From contig OX463779.1 in the NCBI GenBank assembly GCA_949825025.1, forward strand, positions 38,450,203 to 38,514,202: a DNA stretch of 64,000 nucleotides. The letters are read 5' to 3'. The notes beneath the pieces are model-generated. The model saw only the letters and a program-made list of their open reading frames with translations, searched no databases and was not told the origin of the DNA. Every line of letters starts with the position of its first letter. Position 1 is the first letter of the stretch. The position numbers and the translations under genes are program-made. Shown here one piece after another: positions 22,520-35,100 of this stretch. This DNA is from Siphlonurus alternatus. Taxonomy: Eukaryota; Arthropoda; Insecta; Ephemeroptera; Siphlonuridae.

Positions 22520-23577
22520 CACACGACTAGCGGGACTTCTCTTCCTCTTCTTTGACACCTCTTACGTGATGGCTGATGGCAAAATGACGCTCTCTAAATC
22601 AGAGTGTTGCAGTCAAGATTACTACCTCTCCAAGAAAATATAACGGTGATTTGTTTTTTAGTGTCTTCTTATGTCTTTATTTAGCTTTATAAAAATATGT
22701 ATTCATGATACAAGGATTTTTAGCTGTTTTTCACTCCATAACCAGAATTTTTATTTGATTTTTTTATTTTTTATTTTGATCCTCAAATGTGTAATTTTGG
22801 GTCACCAACTAGAAATTTTTTTCTGTGAGGATACTTGTTGATCAAAATTATACAAATATGTATACAAAAAAATTAAATCTATTTTCATTCGCCTTAAAAA
22901 CAATAAATAAGATAAATCGTTTCTTTTTATTTAATTTTGTTTGCAAATGTTTTATAAGCTTTGCAGCAAAGCCTGGACATCTCTTTTATAAGATTTTGTC
23001 TTCGCAGTAAATAAAAGGTGTAATAGAAAATAAAGTCAAAATTTTTATTTATAAAACTCCCTATATTTTCCAGATTTGACAAACAAGAAACAATATATTG
23101 AGATATATAGACTGCATAGAAAATAATAGCGATCATAAAATTACTCTAAGTCTAGAATGAGCCCATGAAAGCAAAATTTTGGTAATTAGACAGTAATTAA
23201 GTGAATATATTTAAAGTATTTAAACTGTTAATAACACTCATGCATTTTTTTCAATTTATAAAATGTATATAATGCGTTTTCTTTATGGATTTATTTTTAG
23301 GATAAAATTCCTTGAATCACATTTCATTTTTATTTAGAATACTAAGCTTATAATATTTTAAAATTAATGTTTTCGACAATTCTAGCTCATGGCTGGTGCT
23401 GTACTATATTTTGAATTATTTTGAATGATTTTTTTTTATGCTGTACACTTTCAATCGCAAATGATACACTAAAATATTATTTTAAATTCATAAATAATAT
23501 AAATTAAACTTACTTTTCATTTAAGTTGCATGCAGGTTGATCAATAAAACACTGTTTTTGTATTTTTATTATATATA

Positions 23578-23697
23578 TCCTCGCCTCAGAATGCAAATCA
23601 CGTAACTACAAAAAAATGTAATATTCTAGTGACATAATTAAGGTTTAGATTATAGAGTTGCATCTTGCAGTTACGTAATTTGCATTTTGAGGCAATG
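23578..23697. mobile_element. Small hairpin element in the Lip-4 3' flank
   Basis: Inverted ends GCCTCAGAATGCAAATCACGTAACT and the complement of CAAAATGCAAATTACGTAACTG, about 120 bp. The homologous flank of Lip-3 near 16185-16205 lacks it, so it inserted after the duplication. Confidence 0.6.
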
Positions 23698-23984
23698 ATA
23701 TTTTATTAAAAAACAAAATACAAAATTTGATATATATACGAATTCAGATTTATATGTTTTCATTAAGTTGAAATAATAATTTTTTAAAGAATATGCAGTT
23801 TTAAATAAATATTAAATATTGAGGTAGTAATATTATCACATCAACAAATAAATGTCGAACATCACAAATGTGTGATCATATAAATAGAATTCTCAACTGA
23901 CTTCTCAAAGTAAAGTTTCTGGTTGGCAGCGTAGGCAGCAAGGCAAGGTTCAACAAAGATGGTGGCGTGATGATGCCGAGGGAC

Positions 23985-26900
23985 TCAATTAACATACACG
24001 GGGCAGCACTCAGGGTCACCATAGTTGGGGTCTTTGTTGGCATCGAAGCAGTACGGAGGGTCCATCTTGTTGTCCAAACAATACATACCAGACGCGCTGT
24101 GGAGAACAAGAATTGGATTTAGGCTCTTACTACTTTTATTTTAACAAAAGAAGGAGCCATATGATTCCATAACCAGTTGATTTGATTTCTAACGGTGAGC
24201 TGTTCAACAACTGGCTATAGAACCTTCTAAGATGACTACTTCCATGGAAAATAATAAGGGTGGATGACGTAAAACAACACCAGAGAAAACATACTGCTAA
24301 ATATGAGTACATTTCGTGAACGCAAAGAAAAGTGAAATATATCTGCAATGGATAAATTATTACATAAATTTTCAATACCTACACAATACAATACATGTAT
24401 TTATTTTAGATTATAATGTCTTACTTATTTTAAGGATGAATCTCAGTAGGTTGATATCTCGCAATCGTACCGCCTGAATGCAACAAGACTTGCAGGGGAC
24501 TTAGAACTCACCATCAATAGGTGGCATACAAATTTTGAAGCGAATTTGTCTTATCAGTTTTGTGAAAACTGAGGTAGAAGTTTAACATTGGCCTTATGGA
24601 CGGAAACCGGAAATGGAGCTGTTGTAAGAAAACTGCAAGACTGAATTTGCTCAAACCATAAGCGATTAAGTTTTAGAACATTCTCGATTTTTTAAAAAAA
24701 TTTCATTCGATTCGTTTGAAGGGAAATATTCTTTGATTCCGAAGTAACTGAGATTAGTCGTTAAAACAAACAATACACGTTTGGGATTAAGACCAAAACC
24801 TTATAAACAAATTATTCTGACACAAAAATACTAAAATTAAAACACGTTCATATACCAGTTTATTTATTATTCAAATTTAAAAAATATATAACACTTATAT
24901 ACATGACCAAAATGTGTCAATTGACCCAAAATACCAACCAACCAACTTATTATTTTTCTCCAGTGCCTGAAAAGTATGCGGTCTACAGAAAAATAAATTG
25001 CCTCTGAATATTCAGCACGATCCCTCCTCTTTCCTCCCTTCCCCCCCTTGCTCCCATTGATTGTTCCTTTATTTCAGCAACATGCCATGGTCCAGAGATC
25101 ATACACCCAGTATTGTACTGTACATGCAGTATTTTATTTTAATCATCGGTCTCTTTCTCTGCCCTTAGATTACGATGGCTCTAATATACTAGCTATTTGT
25201 CATAGTACAATATTTTTTTGTTCTCCATAGCAAGTGATCTCACCTGTCAGCCATAGTAGCGCCCATGGTGGCGTCGCCGGGAGGCTGCGTGTTGGGGCTG
25301 AGGGTGGGGACGGGTATGCCTGCGATATTCTGGGGACAGCGGCTACCGCAGGGGGTGCCGGTGCGCACGCGCGCAGGGTGCAGACTCTCGGCGAAGTAGC
25401 ACACCGAGTGCCGGTGACTGCACAGCTGTTTGTCTGAAATCACGGAGGAAATGTGAATAATCTTACTTCAAACTTTTCTTTATTCGTACTTTATTGTTAC
25501 TGTGGAAAAAAATGTCTACAAGTAAAATATTAAAAGAGGCTATAAAAGATAGTGAGAAAGTTGACTTCACCAATAATTATTTCAAGGGATATTAGTAAGG
25601 TATGGTGATACCTCCTATGAAGCACGAAATGACTCTTCAGGGAAAGTATATTAGTGTAGAAAATCACCATTAACCTCCGGTAGTATATAATATATATTAT
25701 GATACGACTCCTAAAGTGTGTATTCCAAGGAGGAGATATAACCCTTGACAATAACATAATAATATATCCTATAGAAACTGGTTATTAACTTACTCCTGGT
25801 CTTCTCACAGTAGGGCTGTGCTCCGTTGTTGATGCAGAAGTCCGCGGTGCCGACCTGATCTGAGAGGGCGTACCAGTCGGTATCGGTGTGAATCGCTTGC
25901 ACCACCTTGGCGTCCTTGGCGTCCAGACGGCCGCTGGTGGGAAGTCCGAATGTCAGGGCACGGGAGGGGTCAAGGGCTGCGAAAAGAGAGAGAGAGAAGT
26001 TTGAGGGGGTACCATTCTATAGGTGGATTTTTATAAGCGGCAACGGCGATGCGGCGCGATTGCAACATAAAAGCCGTGAAATCCTATGCGGTGATTGAAT
26101 TCGCCGGATATCACGTCAATTACGATGGTATTTTTCTTTTAAACGCTAAATATGGCCGCCAATGGATTTTACAGCAAGTGCGCAGTATTCGCGTCGCAGG
26201 CTGGAAATGTAAATCCACCTTCAGTTTCTGAACTGGAATTGGATTTTTTGAATGCAAATACTTCTTCTTCTTTCATATTTGGTTCTAAAATTGTGTATAG
26301 CATCTATTTTAGTTAGAATTTTTGAACCCTGTAACATCCTTAAAATCGTGCTAAAACACGCTTTGACGTCAGAGTCATACAAATATTGAACACGCAATAT
26401 AAGGCAAGACTATGACGTCACAACGTCTTTCCTCTTGAATTTGAGAGTATTATTCCAGGGTTCAATTATTGTTTTTAATTATAATACTCTATGTATTATA
26501 ATATTTACGCCAATAGCAGAGCGCCAATAGCTGAATAAGCTGTAGTAAGATAATACTGTTAATAATTAAAATAAAACATAACTTCGAGGTGCAACACTTC
26601 AAATATGGCAGAGTATTTTTTTCATTTTTTCATGCAGGATGTCCATTATGTAAATTATTTATAAGTAAAATCGTTAGCCTGAAAGATTCCATGATCTTTA
26701 GATAACAACTTTTATCAGGGAAATTTTTCGGGGTGATACATTAATTATACCGAGAACTATGTTTTACTGTGTATAATTTGATGAAAAATTGTTGCAGGAC
26801 TCACCGATAATCTTGTCCATCTTCTTGGTGCCGTAGTTGGCGATAACTCCGCAGACGTGAGCGCCCAGGCCGTGACCCACGCACGTGATCTTCTCGACGT

Positions 26901-29124
26901 CTACCATCGCGGTGTCCAGGTACGTGAGCATGTGCGAGGCGCACTTGGACACGGCCTTGAGGCTAGCGACAGTCTGCAGGGGACAGTTAACCTTCGTCAG
27001 GGCGCCCCAGTCCATCACGATGATGTTGTAGGTTCCAACCTTGATGTAAGCTGCAATATATAAATATTTAGTCAGTAAAACATTTATTTATAATTGGATT
27101 AATCAATAAAATAATCGTATTTTGCATAAATATATGAAAAGAAGGACCCCCACTTAATATAATAATATGTTGTTTTTTTTTTTTTTTTTTGTATTTTCAG
27201 AACCTTCTAACACCCTCATAATCGAAGTGAAAGAAACAAAAATCTCGGAACGCTTTTTGAATGCTTCTCATTGCTAGTTAAATATTAACATGTGCATGAC
27301 TATAATGACCTCACAGTGTTTTGCAAGAAAGAAGGCTGGGGAAAAAAAAATATAAAACAGGACAAAAAAAATATATTGAAAATAATTAAGATGCTATAAA
27401 AAATAATAAAATAATTTAATTGTTTTATTTTACTTTTTTTTTTAATTTCTTTTTTAATATTATATATTTATAACATAAAAAAAAATCATGTATTTTCAAT
27501 GTATGCATTCTGCTTTGTCTCATGCTGCGGATATACAAAATTTATGATATTTGTAATAATAATATAATAATAATAATAATAATTTATAATAATCAGAGCA
27601 TGACGTCATGATGAGTCTCACCGTTCTTGACCACCAAAATCGGCCCCAGACTGTCGCCCCCGGAGTAACTGTGCACCAAAAAAACGGTGGGCAGCACGGC
27701 GTTGTACATGCTGTTTTTCAACCAATTGGGGTCATTCAGGTCCATCTTCTCCTTGTCTCCAGATGAACTGAAAGTTGAGGTTTTAAATTAATTAACGTTA
27801 GAGAAATATATTTAGAAGGCAAACTAAATGGTTTATAGCTAAAAATAATAAAAAGTTAGAAAAATAAAACATCCTAAATAATTAATTTAGTTTATCTTGA
27901 CCATTACCATTTTCTTTTTTATAATATTTATTAATTTTATTATAGTGGATTGACAGTTATTTTTTATAATATGAGATAATTTCAACAACCGAGTTCTTTT
28001 CCTGCTTAAGCACATTAGTTCGTAAATACACAGTCAATAATAATCGATTATTTCTGATTGTGTATTTACGTACAGACCTATTGTTTGTGTAAGTTACAGT
28101 GCAATTATTGCTATTCAATGAGCTAAAAGACGAAGCAACTAGCCCTGAAAATGTTGGTTCTGAAGCGTTGTGCCTATACCGGGCCGCCTGTGGCAGAAGT
28201 CGGGTGACTTCAGCTACTTGCTGCGAAGCCCCGGTGAGTAGGAGGGTCGCGACGGTGAGCGCTGAAGGACCTAGGCGTGAGCCTGCCTGGAGCCACCGTC
28301 AGTGCAGATCTTGGTGGTAGAAGTAAATACTCCTTAGTATTTTAGTTGCTTAACGTTACAGTTATAATTATGATTTATATTATTTTTAATATTTGTGACA
28401 AGAAATATTGTAAACGTTCAAATTGTTCAAAAGGTTTGCTCACCCTGAGTAAAGGTAGAAGATGATGGCCGGGTCCGGACACTGGATCGTGTTCTCCATG
28501 CGGCTCTCACAGATGATGCTCACGTTTTTGGTCGAGTTGGTCGGGTCTAGCAGGAAAGGGTCGCTCGGTACGTTTTGGGCATCGCTCTCTGAAACGACAT
28601 CACGTCAGCCGAGGCGTCGTGTACACGAAAATGTATTGAACTTTATAGTCGTTACAGTAAAAAAGCAACTTTCTTTAGCTGTAATTGTTTGTAAGATCTC
28701 AATATTTTTCTTCTTTTAATCAATAGTATACAAATATAATTGTTTAATATTGAGTAGCACTGATTTAGCGCACATTTTTTAGTACTGTACCATGTTTAGC
28801 CTTTGGTATAACATTATATTTATAGTACTTGATTTAGCCCGGGATAAAAATTGAGGCTATAGTAGCGTTAAAGTGTTTTTTGAATACCCCCCACTTAAGC
28901 ATATAAAAATTAGCTACAGTTGAGGTTTTAAATATTATATTTTACCATGCAGTTGAATTGAGAATTTTTCCCTTTACTGTCAAAAATATATTATACATTT
29001 ATCCACGCATCTAGAAATATTCATGCCCGTATGTGGGACTTGAACTCCTGGTGTACTCACGTGCCGCGATGATGGCAAGGGTGAAGGCTGTGACCACGGC
29101 TGCTGCGAGGTGCGAGGTGCCCAT
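23985..29124 (-). CDS. Lip-4: secreted lipase homologue, catalytic Ser replaced by Gly
   Basis: Exons: 29124-29061, 28588-28444, 27767-27622, 27050-26805, 25976-25794, 25433-25244, 24096-23985; 361 aa; phases 1,2,1,1,1,2. Signal peptide MGTSHLAAAVVTAFTLAIIAA. It is close to Lip-3 throughout, but the elbow reads GHGLG (Gly179 for Ser) and the oxyanion region LVHSYSGGDSL (HG to HS, YR to YS). The Asp strand is ALDPSRA (Asp203) and His268 is kept in LCSH. The conserved HTNTGFYAL becomes HTDTDWYAL. The frame and all splice sites are intact, so a non-catalytic secreted protein is likely rather than a dead gene. It stops with TGA soon after the CC pair; the sequence beyond still resembles the Lip-3 tail in a shifted frame. 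Intron 2 holds a 28S rRNA fragment, intron 4 MITE-D and MITE-E, and intron 6 a TTAA-flanked element. Confidence 0.88.
24430..24764. mobile_element. MITE-F copy 1 (TTAA-flanked) in Lip-4 intron 6
   Basis: About 335 bp bounded by TTAA at each end. Imperfect short terminal repeats: GGATGAATCTCAGT at one end, CGACTAATCTCAGT at the other. A near-identical inverted copy lies at 31087-31424. There are only a handful of differences between them, so the family was active recently. No ORF of note; probably a non-autonomous piggyBac-like element. Its body is unrelated to MITE-B. Confidence 0.75.
26020..26222. mobile_element. MITE-D copy 2 in Lip-4 intron 4
   Basis: AGGTGGATTTTTATAAGCGG ... CTGGAAATGTAAATCCACCT, about 200 bp. 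It is inverted relative to the copy at 13638-13851 and shares its interior (GGCCGCCAATGGATTTTACAG-type block, GCGGCGCGATT). Confidence 0.7.
26290..26465. repeat. MITE-E relic in Lip-4 intron 4
   Basis: Facing arms TAAAATCGTGCTAAAACACG ... TGACGTCAGAGTCATAC and AAGACTATGACGTCACAACG. The outer right end GCAGGATGTCCATTATG at about 26634-26650 resembles MITE-A ends. A similar relic lies in intron 3 at about 27190-27350 (AACACCCTCATAATCG ... CTATAATGACCTCACAGTG). Confidence 0.5.
28119..28332 (+). pseudogene. 28S rRNA gene fragment in Lip-4 intron 2
   Basis: About 200 bp, GC-richer than its surroundings, matches the conserved interior of eukaryotic large-subunit rRNA: ACTAGCCCTGAAAATG, GCGAAGCCCCGGTGAGTAGG, GCGTGAGCCTGCCTGGAG, GTGCAGATCTTGGTGGTAG. 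Substitutions (for example GTAGAAGTAAATACT for GTAGTAGCAAATACT) show it is not functional. It lies antisense to Lip-4. The paralogous Lip-3 intron has TTCAATGAGCTAAAAATAAG without rRNA at the same spot, so the fragment inserted after duplication, exactly at the shared TTCAATGAGCTAAAA. Confidence 0.85.
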
Positions 29125-29170
29125 GGTGAGACTCGGAGGACCATTGACAGCAGAACTTCTGGGCCGGCCC

Positions 29171-29178
29171 TTATAAAC
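29171..29178 (-). promoter_or_regulatory. TATA box of Lip-4
   Basis: GTTTATAA on the minus strand followed by GGGCCGGCCCAGAAG, about 50 nt upstream of the start codon. The same block in Lip-3 has one base changed in the TATA element. Confidence 0.55.
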
Positions 29179-29672
29179 GATCTTCGACCAAAGCACGGCC
29201 CGAATAGCGGGAATTTTCTTCTATTTTTCCTCTATAACTTTCCAGTATGTCTAGCACACGTGTTTGATACATCTTACGTAATAGAGAAATGATTTCGTTC
29301 CCCCCTCCTTCTAAATTCGAGAATGGCGCAGCTAGGATTATAATCTTTTCAGTAAAATATAACGGTTATATCTTATTATATAATAATCTGCATTATTCAT
29401 TTTTAATTTAGTTGCCGTCGTGTTTGTAACGTCTTCAGTCATTGGTATGCAGTTTGTAGCGAAGAACTACACTGGCCGAGCCGAGCCAAAAGACACCCGA
29501 GCGTTTCCGACAAAAATCAATTTGAATATCAACCTTAGTATATCCTAGACTAGGAGTCTAGTCTGGTAGTTAGGAGTCTTTACTATAAAACTCCTAAAGT
29601 AAAAAAAAGTGTATATATATATGTGCCCGTGAACTGATATATCAGGATTTTTTTTTTCTTTCACTCTTACAT

Positions 29673-30290
<618 letters not shown>

Positions 30291-31086
30291 TAGGAAACCA
30301 GAATTTAATATTTTGATTTTCATCCTTAATTGTATTATTTTAAGTGAATCAATTAATTACTTTTGTTTTAAATTCTTTCCACTTACTTACTATCCACTAC
30401 CGTTAACTTTTGCTGAATATTATAAAAAGAAAAGCTACATTTTTTTTTTTTTTTTTAGTTTGCTAGAAATAATAATACTTTTATGCACTTTGCAGTAATA
30501 AAAGATGTGATAAAAAAAGAAAATACATTTTTTTTTATAAAACTTTGTATATTTTCCAGTCATGACATAATTTAAGACAGAGTGCATGTAAAATAATAGC
30601 AATTTGATCAAAAGTAGCAAAATCCAGTCGTTCAAAAAATGAACCTTGTAGTTATTATCAATAACTCATTGACTCTGAGAACACCTTTGCAGTAATCACT
30701 ATCGATAATTATGTTACATGAAGGTGTCATATCATTTGCTTTCAAAACAAAACTCTAACATTTTCATTGCAACCTATTGATAAATAATATTTATAAAAAA
30801 AAAAAAAAAAAAACTAGTGCCTCAAAAGTGGCATCTCCTATCATTTTTACAGTTAAAAGCTAATTTATTTTCAAAACATGTTGTGAATAAAAAAAAATCA
30901 ATATTTAAAAATTGTGCTTGACCCTTATATTAAATACATGTCATCAATAAAAAAATACTGCATTATCAGTTTATCACATGCAATATCATAATTATTTCAC
31001 ACTAAATATTATTAACATCAATTGAGAAATAAAGTAACTTGATAACAGAAGCTAATAGCTTTGAGCTAACAATATTAAGAAATATT

Positions 31087-31424
31087 TTAACGATTAATCT
31101 TAGTTACTTCGGAATCAAAGAATATTTCCCTGCAAACGAATCGAATGAAATAAATTTTAAAAAATCGAGAATGTTCTAAAACTTAACCGCTTATGTTTTG
31201 AGCAAATTCAGTCTTGCAGTTTTCTTACAACAGCTCCATTTCCGGTTTCCGTCCATAAGGCCAATGTTAAACTTCTACCTCAGTTTTCACAAAACTGATA
31301 AGACAGATTCGCTTCAAAATTTGTATGCCACCTATCATGATGGTGAGTTCTAAGTCCCCTGCAAGTCTTGTTGCATTCAGGCGGTACGATTGCGAGATAT
31401 CAACCTACTGAGATTCATCCTTAA
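31087..31424. mobile_element. MITE-F copy 2 (TTAA-flanked), inverted relative to copy 1
   Basis: Same about 335-bp element as 24430-24764 in opposite orientation, bounded by TTAA at 31087-31090 and 31421-31424. The two lie about 6.3 kb apart and bracket most of Lip-4, so recombination between them could invert that segment. Confidence 0.75.
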
Positions 31425-31622
31425 TTCCTTTTTTAAAAGAAAATAATCACACTACGTTCATTAAATAATACGGATCCGTTGAAGACGCCTCATTGAAAAT
31501 AATCTTCCATGGTCAACGGATCTGTATTAAACACAGTCATGTGAACGTAATGAATGTTATAACATAAATTTACAATATATCAAATTTGTATCTATTAAGT
31601 TCATGTAGTAATCATTGTGAGG

Positions 31623-32089
31623 TTATGGCTGATAGTAACCGGGACAACAGCGAACATCACCGTAGTTAGGGTCCACGGTGGCGTTGAGGCAGTAGGGAGG
31701 GTCCAAGGCAGTAACACAGTACATGCCCGACGCGCTGTGGAGAACACGGAGTTGCATTAGAACGTCAATTAGAAGCACTGTGATGTTTTGTTAGACATAA
31801 GCGTCAATTAGTGTAGAAGAACTATAAGTTGCATCATAGAAGACACCGTAAATAACGAGTTTCTATAGTAAGAAAATTATAAGTTTACCTCGATGATAAC
31901 GTTAGCTAGAATGGCACTTAACATAGGTTACAAAAATTGGACCATGTGCTGATGCCACCATTACTATAATAGTTTTTGGACTAGAAACTTGTCATTGATG
32001 TCTCATACTGTTTATGTATATAACTAGATATAAATGTTCTGCGAGTGTTTTTTGAACACCCTTTATGACGTCGTTAATAGAGGGACATA

Positions 32090-32120
<31 letters not shown>

Positions 32121-35100
32121 TACAATTGTGAAGTGAATAATGTGAAAGGGAGTTCGGAGCTGTACTTAAAAAAAAAAAAACAAAAAAAACACTGGTTATT
32201 CTAGGAGCCTGGAAATATTTTATCGTACGCTGGGTTCTTTAAAAAAGGAAAGGATTTTTTTTAACCCTGAAAGCCACCCTCTTGTCTACGCTTTTACAAA
32301 GCAACAAGGATGAACTTTAATGAATTTAATACCATGGTAGAAATTCTATATTGTCTACATTAAAATCCTAAAATATTTTCGAGAGAAACTCGACTCCATC
32401 TTAATTTCACTCACCTGTCATCCATGTGCTCGCCCATCAAGATCGGCGTGCTACGTAGACTGCGGCTGCGCAGACGGTCCATGACGGTAGTTTGGAAGGA
32501 GCGCAGGTGCTCGCGCAGGGGCTGGTTTTGGATTCGCAGGTGTTCGAGCACGCTCTGCTGAGATGCGCGGGGAGCGACGCGCATGAGGCAGCGCCGGTAA
32601 CAGCGAGTGCCGATCTGTGCATGCGCGAGGTCCATGCTCTGTGCGTAGAAACACACTGCGTGGAGGTGGCTGCAAAGCTGGACATCTGAAGGCAAAGGAC
32701 ACAACAGAACGTAATATATCAGTGCTTTTTAAAAACAGCTTGTCAAGCAGAAATTGGAGCTTTTTAACATGACAATCCTAAGAAATATTTTTTTTATAGT
32801 TCCATTAAAATCTTATATTTTCATTATATAAAAATATAATGGAAATGTGCGAGATTTATAAAGGAAAGAAAAAAAGGTGAACACCAAGAGTAAAATCCGA
32901 CGAGTTGGTATTAAAAAATGACAACATTAACTACATATATATATATATATAAGTAGTTTATGTTGTCATTTTTTAATACCAACTCGTCGGATTTTACTCT
33001 TGGTGTTCACCTTTTTTTCCGATATATATATTTAATATATATATATATTAAAATTAGTGTCATATCTATTATAATGCACTGTATATTAATTACTATATAT
33101 ACCACCATTCAACTTAAGTTAAATTAAAATATGGTACTATTTTTATATATCCTATATTAATTTTTGCACTTACTTGGTGCCTTATCACAAAACGGTTGAG
33201 TATGTCCATTATTAACACAGAAGTCTGCAGTTCCGATCATCCCGGAGGCTCCGTAGAAGCCCACGTTAGTATGGATGACCTGAACGACCTTGGCGTCTCT
33301 CTCGTCCAGACGACTGTCCGCTCTGCGCAGTTGCATGAGAGGTCTTGCAGGATCCAACCCTGAGGGAATAGGGAAATGTTACCTCTCCGTAGTATATAGT
33401 TTACTGGAGTTCGAAGAGACAATAGATTTTCATTTGGAGAACGTGTGTAAGAGCACTCTTTTGTCATACGGATGACTTATAGTACAGTGGTTATCAAAAT
33501 AAATATAACAACAAAGGATCCTTTGAAGAAAAAATACGTAGTTAATTTTTTTTTATTACCGTTTTGCTGTTAGTTTCTCTTTTGATCATGCTGGCCAATC
33601 GAATGATAGATTTTATTTTGACAGCGAGACTAAGTAGAAGGTGGACTAGTAGGCGAGTGTGATCGAGAGGGAGGCCAACAGTTTAAAAAAAGCTGTGGTA
33701 TGCAAACTGACTTAAATGCAATGTATAATATTTTGGTTCAATTTATTATGATAAACATTGTACTGTGTTAGGGATGACCATCATAAATCTTACCTACAAT
33801 CTTGTCCATCTTCTTAGGCAGGAAGTTGGCAATGAGGCCGCAGATGTGAGCGCCTAAACTGTGACCTACGCACGTGATCTTGGTGGTGTCCAGGCCAGCG
33901 TTGTCCAAGTAGCCCAACATGTACGCCGAGCACTTTGCCACGGCTTTGAGGCTGCGCACGGCCGTGTGGTAGCATTGAGAAACTGCCAGAGGACCCCAGT
34001 CCAGCATGATCACGTTGTGCTGACCGTACTTGTTGTAAGCTGCAATACATAAAATTATTTTTAATGTTTTTAAGTTTCAAAATTTACAACAAGAAAGAAG
34101 GAAATTTTTCAGTTACTGTTAAAATACAAGCTTTAAGTGAAATTGCGACAGTTAAGTTAACAAGTCTTAGAGGACGCTTCTTATAAATTTAACATTCATA
34201 TTAAGGAGTTGAAGCTCTAAAGATTTTGTACACGTGTGTATTAAATTGCATTGTATTGAAGAACAAAATTTGCGAACGAATTCGATATTGCGGTAAAAAA
34301 AATCTTGTTTTTATTTATTTTTTAAATATTATAATGACGATCTGATCGTGCTACCACCTATCGTAGAAAACAAGAACACAAAACCCCTTAAAGTCAGGCA
34401 ACTTCCTCTGCACGTGTCTTCCAGGAAACTTAAAATAATTTATAATAATTAAAATTTTAATATATAGAAATTTTTAGAAGGTTACTTTCACATAATTGTA
34501 TAATTTTTAATTGTTTTGTGTTAGCTGTATGATATCTGTGTATCTTTATACTAATTTTATAAACATACAATATAATGTATTACAACATACTATAATATTA
34601 TACTATACTATATTAGGAATATTACAACATAGAATTACATACAAAATATACATGTACTTAGGCACTCTTCACACGCACTGTACTTCACTGTGTAAATATT
34701 TTATAAACAATTTTATTTAACACATTGGAAACCTTGGAATGTAATTATCTTAAGAGGTTTTATGCAAATATAGGCTTTATGTGCATATTGTATAAGGTCT
34801 ATGGACAATTAACAATAACCTAAGGACAATTACATTTTATGGTGACTTTGTCGATGTGTATATATGGTTTTATATCCACGAGGATATGAATAAATAATTT
34901 TAATTATATTGGATGAAAATTCTCGACGATCAGATAATATTATAAATTATAGTTCTGAGTGAGCACCAATCCTCACCGTCCTTGAGCACCACCAGAGGCA
35001 GCAGGCTGTCCCCCCCGCGGTAACCGTGCACCAACAGTACGGTGGGCAGGGTGTCGTCGAACCTGCTGCGACCCAGCCACGTGGGGTCAGTGACGTCCAT

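Larger units (their letters stand above)
22467..23984. other. Lip-4 to Lip-3 intergenic spacer
   Basis: Holds the Lip-3 promoter (22467 to about 22540), AT-rich sequence without exons, a small hairpin element (23578-23697), and from about 23880 the former C-terminal coding tail of Lip-4, now untranslated (homologous to Lip-3 16411-16500). Confidence 0.5.

Noticed and set aside
24430..24764. Considered as an rRNA or other ncRNA fragment because of its moderately conserved look
   Set aside because: TTAA at both ends of two copies and short inverted termini fit a transposon better; no rRNA block was recognised.
28119..28332. Possible protein-coding exon in the GC-rich patch of Lip-4 intron 2
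   Set aside because: Matches conserved 28S rRNA blocks; the open frame across it is incidental.
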